DNA from: Vanilla planifolia
Taxonomy: Eukaryota > Streptophyta > Magnoliopsida > Asparagales > Orchidaceae
Length of the DNA: 64,000 nucleotides
Reading direction: 5' to 3'
Assembly (NCBI GenBank): GCA_023846275.1
Contig: CM043870.1
Span: forward strand, 10,983,527 to 11,047,526
In this document: piece after piece, positions 59,902 through 64,000 of the stretch
Layout of the letters: every line of letters begins with the position of its first letter
Numbering within the stretch: position 1 is the stretch's first letter
Notes under the pieces: model-generated
What the model saw: the letters and a program-made list of their open reading frames with translations, nothing else
Databases searched by the model: none
What the model was told of the DNA's origin: nothing
Program-made: the position numbers and the translations under genes

Positions 59902-59906
59902 GTGAG
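59902..59906 (+). repeat. Target-site duplication, right copy
   Basis: GTGAG directly after ...GTAACA, identical to 57015-57019. Copia gag reading resumes after it. Confidence 0.9.
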
Positions 59907-60941
59907 CTTAATATTGAGCACAAAAAATTGGCTCAATCGAATTGTAGGGCCTTAAATTTTCTTTATTATGGAATTTCTCCTAGTGAATTCACACAAATTA
60001 TGAATTTGCATATGGCATTTGAGGTATGGAAAAAACTCAAAGTAACTTATGAGGGCACCTCACAAGTGAAAGAGATAAAGATCAACATCTTCACCCATGA
60101 CTATGAGCTTTTTAGAATGAATCCCGATGAGATTATTAAAAGTATGTTTTTAAGATTTAATGACATTACAAATGACTTGGTAAATCTTAGGAGGGCATTC
60201 TCAAGTGGTGACATAATAGAAAAAAATTTGAGAATCCTTTCAAAGAAATTTGATCCCCGTACAACGACTATTAAAGCAGCTAAAGATGTCAACAAATTTT
60301 CATTGGATGAACTCTTTGGGAAACTTCTCACTGCTAAAATAGAGATGATAAGGAGCCATATAGAAGAGGCTTTTAAAAGTAAGCTAAAGCATGAAAGGAA
60401 GAAGGAAGAACCCATGGCCTTCAAAGCCACCAAATGTGATTCGAATTTCACTTTCACCTCTTCCATGGATTTTGAGGATGAGGTAAGTTTTCATGTTAAC
60501 GATTTAGCAAAAAATTTGGCAAAAATTTTTGTTAATAGAAAATGGAAGAAGAGCAATAAGGAGAGGAAGGGGTCACCAACGTTCTTTGATTATGGTCAAA
60601 CCAGTCATATTAATCCAGAATATCCAAAACTCAAGGACAAGCATATGAAAAAGGAAAAGAAGAAGAAAAAGAACTTGAAGAAAAAGAAAACTTTCTAAGC
60701 TACAAGGAGGGATTTCGAAGATTTGGATGTTTCAAGCTCAAGTAGAGGAGAAGAAGGGGTGAATGGTTTTATGGCAAATAAGGCATCTTTAATATCTTCA
60801 AGTGAAGAAGAAGAAAAAAATGAGGTAAGCTCTTGGACAAGAGATATTCTTGAAAGTAATTATATTGAAATTATGAATGCATTGAGTTCTTTAATTAGTG
60901 CTCATAAAAAATTAAAAAAAGACTTACAAAGCAAAAGTTGA
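59907..60941 (+). pseudogene. Copia gag, central and C-terminal part
   Basis: UBN2/retrotransposon gag domain: VWKKLKVTYEGTSQVKE near 60025-60080, NIFTHDYELFRMNPDE near 60085-60130, SLDELFGKLL near 60300-60335. A zinc-knuckle-like FFDYGQTSHINPEYPK follows near 60580-60630 (the family motif is C-x2-C-x4-H-x4-C), then a very Lys-rich stretch near 60645-60695. An acidic, Ser/Glu-rich segment and a coil (SLISAHKKLKKDLQ) end near 60940. This is the usual Sirevirus-like gag layout. The minus-strand frame at 60101-60466 is its shadow. Decayed but the best-kept gag here. Confidence 0.87.
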
Positions 60942-61519
60942 ATTACTTGATTTTGTTATGAATGAAGATGAAAAAAAAAGTATAGAAAATCAACATTTAT
61001 GTGATGAAAAGGTTTCCCTTATCATTTAGAATACTTCTTTAAAGCATGATATTTTTGTTTTGAAAGAAAAAATATAATATTTTTAGCATACTAGAGTTAA
61101 AAAAACTTCACATACTTATGCTTCACATGCTTATTATTCTTCACATGTCTTCAATTTTGAAAAACCTAAGTATATAAGCATGCTTAGGCCATCATATATT
61201 ATTTGTTTTTATTATTATAAATCTAGACATACAATCAAAGATTACTTTTTTAGAAGAAATATGTATGCACAAAAAAAAAATTTCGATGGATTGTTAAGAA
61301 TATGAATATGCAAGCTCCATTTAGTGTTCAACCCAAATTGTCTTGGGTTTGTAAGAGTAGAACTTAGAAGATTAGAAGAAAATGTCTCAAAAATAATTAG
61401 AGACATTCTAGGATAGGTTTAAGATATTTAAAAAAGTTAAATTGATGAATTAATTTAGTAGCATGCTCCTAATTTAGATTTTATACCTTATATAGTCAAA
61501 ACAAAGAAGAAAACCTCTT
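60942..61519 (+). pseudogene. Gag/protease junction remnant
   Basis: Contains VQPKLSWVCK near 61329, the PK-x-x-WV-x-K motif seen also at 25.9 kb and, reversed, at 18.6 kb. A zinc-knuckle-like C-x-Y-Y/K-RHTI region lies near 61205-61230. The protease and the first part of integrase are not readable, and the interval is much shorter than in a complete copia element. Confidence 0.55.
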
Positions 61520-61915
61520 ATGAATTGGTTTGAAAGAAAAAAACCAGACCTTAGTTATTTTCATATTTTTGGTTGTAAGTGCACTATTCTTAAGAATGTG
61601 AGAGAAAATTTAGAAAAGTTTGATGAGAAAGTAAGCATAAGAATCTTCTTAAGATATTCATCTATTAAAAAAGCATATAGAGTCTTTAATCTAGAATCTC
61701 AAAAGATAGAAAAAACAATATATATTATGTTTGATGAGTCTCTCCAATTAGTTAGTGAGAAGCATTTAGAAGATGAAATAAAATTAGTAAAGAACTTAGA
61801 TTTTAATAAGAATGAAGGAAAATCAGAAAATCTATCAGAAAGTAGCTTCAAAAAGTGTAAATCGAATGCTACATTATTTCTAAAATCATTATGGGATGAT
61901 TTATTAATTGTTTAA
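61520..61915 (+). pseudogene. Copia integrase C-terminal remnant
   Basis: Reads WFERKKPDLSYFHIFGCKC (family: W-x-GRKP-x-LSHLR-x-FGCKCY), then EKFDEKVSIRIFLRYSS (family: GKFDAKSDEGIFLGYS) and KAYRVFNLESQKIEKTI (family: KAYRVYNKRT-x-x-IEES). These are the conserved C-terminal region of copia integrase, in order. The catalytic core upstream is not seen. Confidence 0.82.
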
Positions 61916-62400
61916 ATTTATGTTGATGATATTATTTTTGGTAGCATAAAAGAAGAAATGCATAGAGAATTTGGAGATCTTATGACTAAAGAATTTCAAA
62001 ATGAGCATGATAGGTGAGATAAATTTTTTCTTAGGATTACAAATAAGACAACTAAAAGATGGTATTTTTATTTCTCAAACAAAATATTTTAAAAAAAGAT
62101 TTAAAAAATATGGCTATGAAAATATGAAACTTAGTAAAGTTCCTATGAACCAATCTATTTACTTAGACCTAGATGAACAAGGGAAAACCATAGACCAAAA
62201 ACTTTATAGAGGACTTATAGGATCTTTATTATACCTTACAACTAGTAAGCTTGACATTCTATTTAGTGTTGGATTATGTGCTAGGTTCCAAGCAAACCCA
62301 AAGGAAATTCACTTGAAAGCTATTAAAGCAATCTTCAAATATTTGAAGGGAACCATGACTCTAGGATTATGGTATGCTAAAAATGACATTTTCTTATGAA
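61916..62400 (+). pseudogene. Copia reverse transcriptase remnant (C-terminal half)
   Basis: Polymerase box YVDDIIFGS at 61919-61945, then GEINFFLGLQIRQ near 62010 (family: GELKFFLGLQI-x-Q) and ISQTKYFKKRFKKYG near 62070. SLLYLTTSKLDILFSV lies near 62225 and IFKYLKGTMTLGLWY near 62332. All are conserved copia RT/connection motifs in correct order. The N-terminal half of RT is not seen. Confidence 0.88.
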
Positions 62401-62846
62401 CTCATTGGCTATATAGATTTAGATTTTAGAGGATCTAGAGTGGATGGGAAGACCACATCAAGGACATGTCAATTCTTAGGGCAATGTCTTATTTCATGAT
62501 CAAGCAAGAAACAAAATTGTATAGCTTTGTGAACAATCGAAGTCGAATATGTTGCAGCTGGAAGTTGTGTTGCTCAAGTACTATGGTTAAGACAACAACT
62601 TCAAGACTATGGTCTAGAAGTCACATATATATATCTATTAGAATTGATAACACTAGTGTATTTGCATTAGCCAAGAATCAAGTTTATCATTCTAAGACTA
62701 AGCATATAGATGCTAGATTTCACTTTATTAGAGACGAAGTGGCTAAAGTATTAGTAGAATTAGAGTATGTTCCAACTAAGCTTGAATTGGTTGACATTTT
62801 TACCAAACCCATACCATTAGAACAATTTCAAACATTGAGAGAATAA
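62401..62846 (+). pseudogene. Copia RNase H remnant
   Basis: Contains RIDNTSVFALAKNQVYHSK near 62641 (family: CDNTSAI-x-LSKNPV-x-HSR), KHIDARFHFIRDEV near 62700 and VELEYVPTKLELVDIFTKP near 62755 (family: I-x-YV-x-T-x-x-QLADIFTKPL), the end of copia pol. The frame is the best-preserved part of pol in this element. Confidence 0.87.
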
Positions 62847-63048
62847 TTAGGAATTTTAGACATTGCTTAGGGTTCACTCCCTTTTGATGCGGTCAAATGG
62901 GAGAATAGTTAGGAGTTGGGAGGAGCATCAAGATAGGGGAAGCATCTTAATTCTTAATTTTCTCCTAAAAAATTTATTTCTATTTTCTTTATTACATTTT
63001 TGTATTTAAAAAAGTATTTATGTCTTGTCATCATCAAAAGAGGGAGAT
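62847..63048 (+). other. Post-pol spacer and polypurine tract
   Basis: Short spacer after RNase H, then TCATCATCAAAAGAGGGAGA at 63029-63047 directly before the LTR. This is the classic Sirevirus-type polypurine tract. Confidence 0.85.
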
Positions 63049-64000
63049 TGTTACACCCTTGTGTTTGATGAATCAAGCATAAATGCTTATAAATATCTCA
63101 TATGGGCTTGCTTTAAGTGTTTTAATATTCATTTCAGTCAAGTCATAAACTTTAAATGTCTAAAATAATGGTCTTCAAGGCTATTGGAGTCATAGCAAGC
63201 TTCAAAGAAATTGAAGACATACACTAAAAATTTTATAATTAAACTTCTCTTTATTTTCTTGAATTTGATATGTCTAAATTTTAAGATGATGTGGCACACT
63301 AGTAGTATTAATATTTAAAATTGTTATAAGTTTAATAATTATTGAATTTTGATTTTTGGGCTAAGCATTATTGATAAAAACTATATACATTGGTATTTGA
63401 TTTTTTAAAATTATTTAGGAATTATTTTTCATGAATTCTTTTCATAGTCACTTAGGACACTTGTAATACTATCATAATATAAAATTATTTTGGTAACTTA
63501 TATTCAAAAAATTTGGAACAAAAATTCTCACAAGACATTATAAAACCACTTTAGTCTCGAGATTTTTTACTATAGCATTAGGTGGGTCGATCTGACCCGA
63601 CCATTGGCCCGTCTAGGCCTTAGGGATTTAAAAAGGGATGATAAGGGACTAAATTCCCATCTGATTATCAAAGAAGGCAGAAGGGAAGGTACGATCTGAT
63701 GGCTTATGTTAATCAAGGTAAAATGTTGCAAGTAAACAGTAAAATAACAAGCAAGAGCTTTGAACTTGAGATAAATTTGCGAGATGTTACGGAACAACTG
63801 CAGTAAATTTTTAATTCAAATAATTTCTAGACACATTAAACAAAAACATGTAGGACAACTTATGCATGATCTAGTGGCCCAGATCAAGGCCATCTAGATC
63901 TAACAACCATGATTGATCTCGAATGGTAAAATTGGGATTCAATCAGAAACGTCTATTTTAAGATCCAAATTAAACGGTGAATGCTATGTCTGTTACCCAA
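63049..64000 (+). mobile_element. 3' LTR of the copia element (cut by window end)
   Basis: TGTTACACCC start. It aligns end to end with 55001 onward at roughly 90% identity by eye over the first 500 bp, with small indels. The window ends before its TATA box, so its end and the target-site duplication are not visible. A minus frame at 63570-63797 is chance. Confidence 0.9.

Larger units (their letters stand above)
55001..64000 (+). mobile_element. Ty1/copia (Sirevirus-like) retrotransposon, plus strand, runs past window end
   Basis: 5' LTR 55001-56683, primer site 56696-56706, gag, protease-junction trace, integrase C-terminal part, RT/RNase H part, polypurine tract 63033-63048, and 3' LTR from 63049 to beyond the window. 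Over the first ~500 bp the two LTRs differ at roughly one position in ten by eye, mostly transitions. That suggests an age of a few million years and makes it the youngest copia element here. It is broken (several breaks), its pol is much shorter than usual, and a gypsy solo LTR is nested in gag. Confidence 0.9.

Noticed and set aside
60101-60466. 121-residue minus-strand open frame
   Set aside because: It is the antisense shadow of the copia gag at 59907-60697.
1-64000. Host protein-coding genes, tRNA or rRNA genes
   Set aside because: No open frame outside transposon remnants shows a domain or an intron-exon pattern I could support, and no cloverleaf or rRNA-like stretch was noticed on reading both strands.

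Overview
The window looks like intergenic heterochromatin of a flowering plant with a repeat-rich genome. It is very A+T-rich and poor in CpG. It holds no host gene, tRNA, rRNA or CRISPR array that I can support. Nearly everything I can identify is LTR-retrotransposon debris, in two groups. One is Ty1/copia elements with plant Sirevirus-like features: a gag ending in a charged coil, a PPT of the form AAAAGGGGGAGATTGT, and a Met-tRNA type primer site. The other is Ty3/gypsy elements with very long LTRs beginning TGTNACACC or TGTTATACC. The species cannot be named from this sequence.

Layout. 1-0.85 kb is the end of a gypsy LTR with its primer site. 0.9-2.0 kb is a degenerate short-repeat tract. 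2.0-10.7 kb is a minus-strand Ty3/gypsy fossil reading gag, protease, RT, RNase H and integrase from right to left, with related long LTRs on both sides. 10.8-15.0 kb is copia debris (an internal 3' end, an LTR, then a gag piece). 15.7-21.6 kb is a minus-strand copia fossil with both LTRs. 22.5-24.4 kb is a tract rich in TCATAC/GTATGA motifs. 25.2-29.6 kb is a plus-strand copia fossil with gag C-terminus, protease, integrase, RT, RNase H and 3' LTR. 30.0-35.0 kb is a plus-strand copia element in which only gag-type coding sequence is seen. 36.7-55.0 kb is a patchwork of copies of one long gypsy LTR family in both orientations, called LTR-G here. 55.0 kb to the window end is the youngest copia element, whose 3' LTR is cut by the window edge.

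The clearest event is a 2,882-bp gypsy solo LTR at 57,020-59,901. It has complete TGTTA...TAACA ends and a perfect 5-bp GTGAG target duplication, and it sits inside the gag of the copia element at 55.0 kb. It is CpG-rich where the rest is CpG-poor, so it is probably the newest insertion. It shares a 3'-terminal sequence box, its end sequence and a splice-donor-like AAGGTAGG with the much older LTR-G copies, which suggests a young relative of the same lineage.

No genes work together as a pathway here. The content is a layered record of insertion, LTR-LTR recombination and decay. Most boundaries in the older material were judged by eye between diverged copies and may be off by tens to hundreds of bases.
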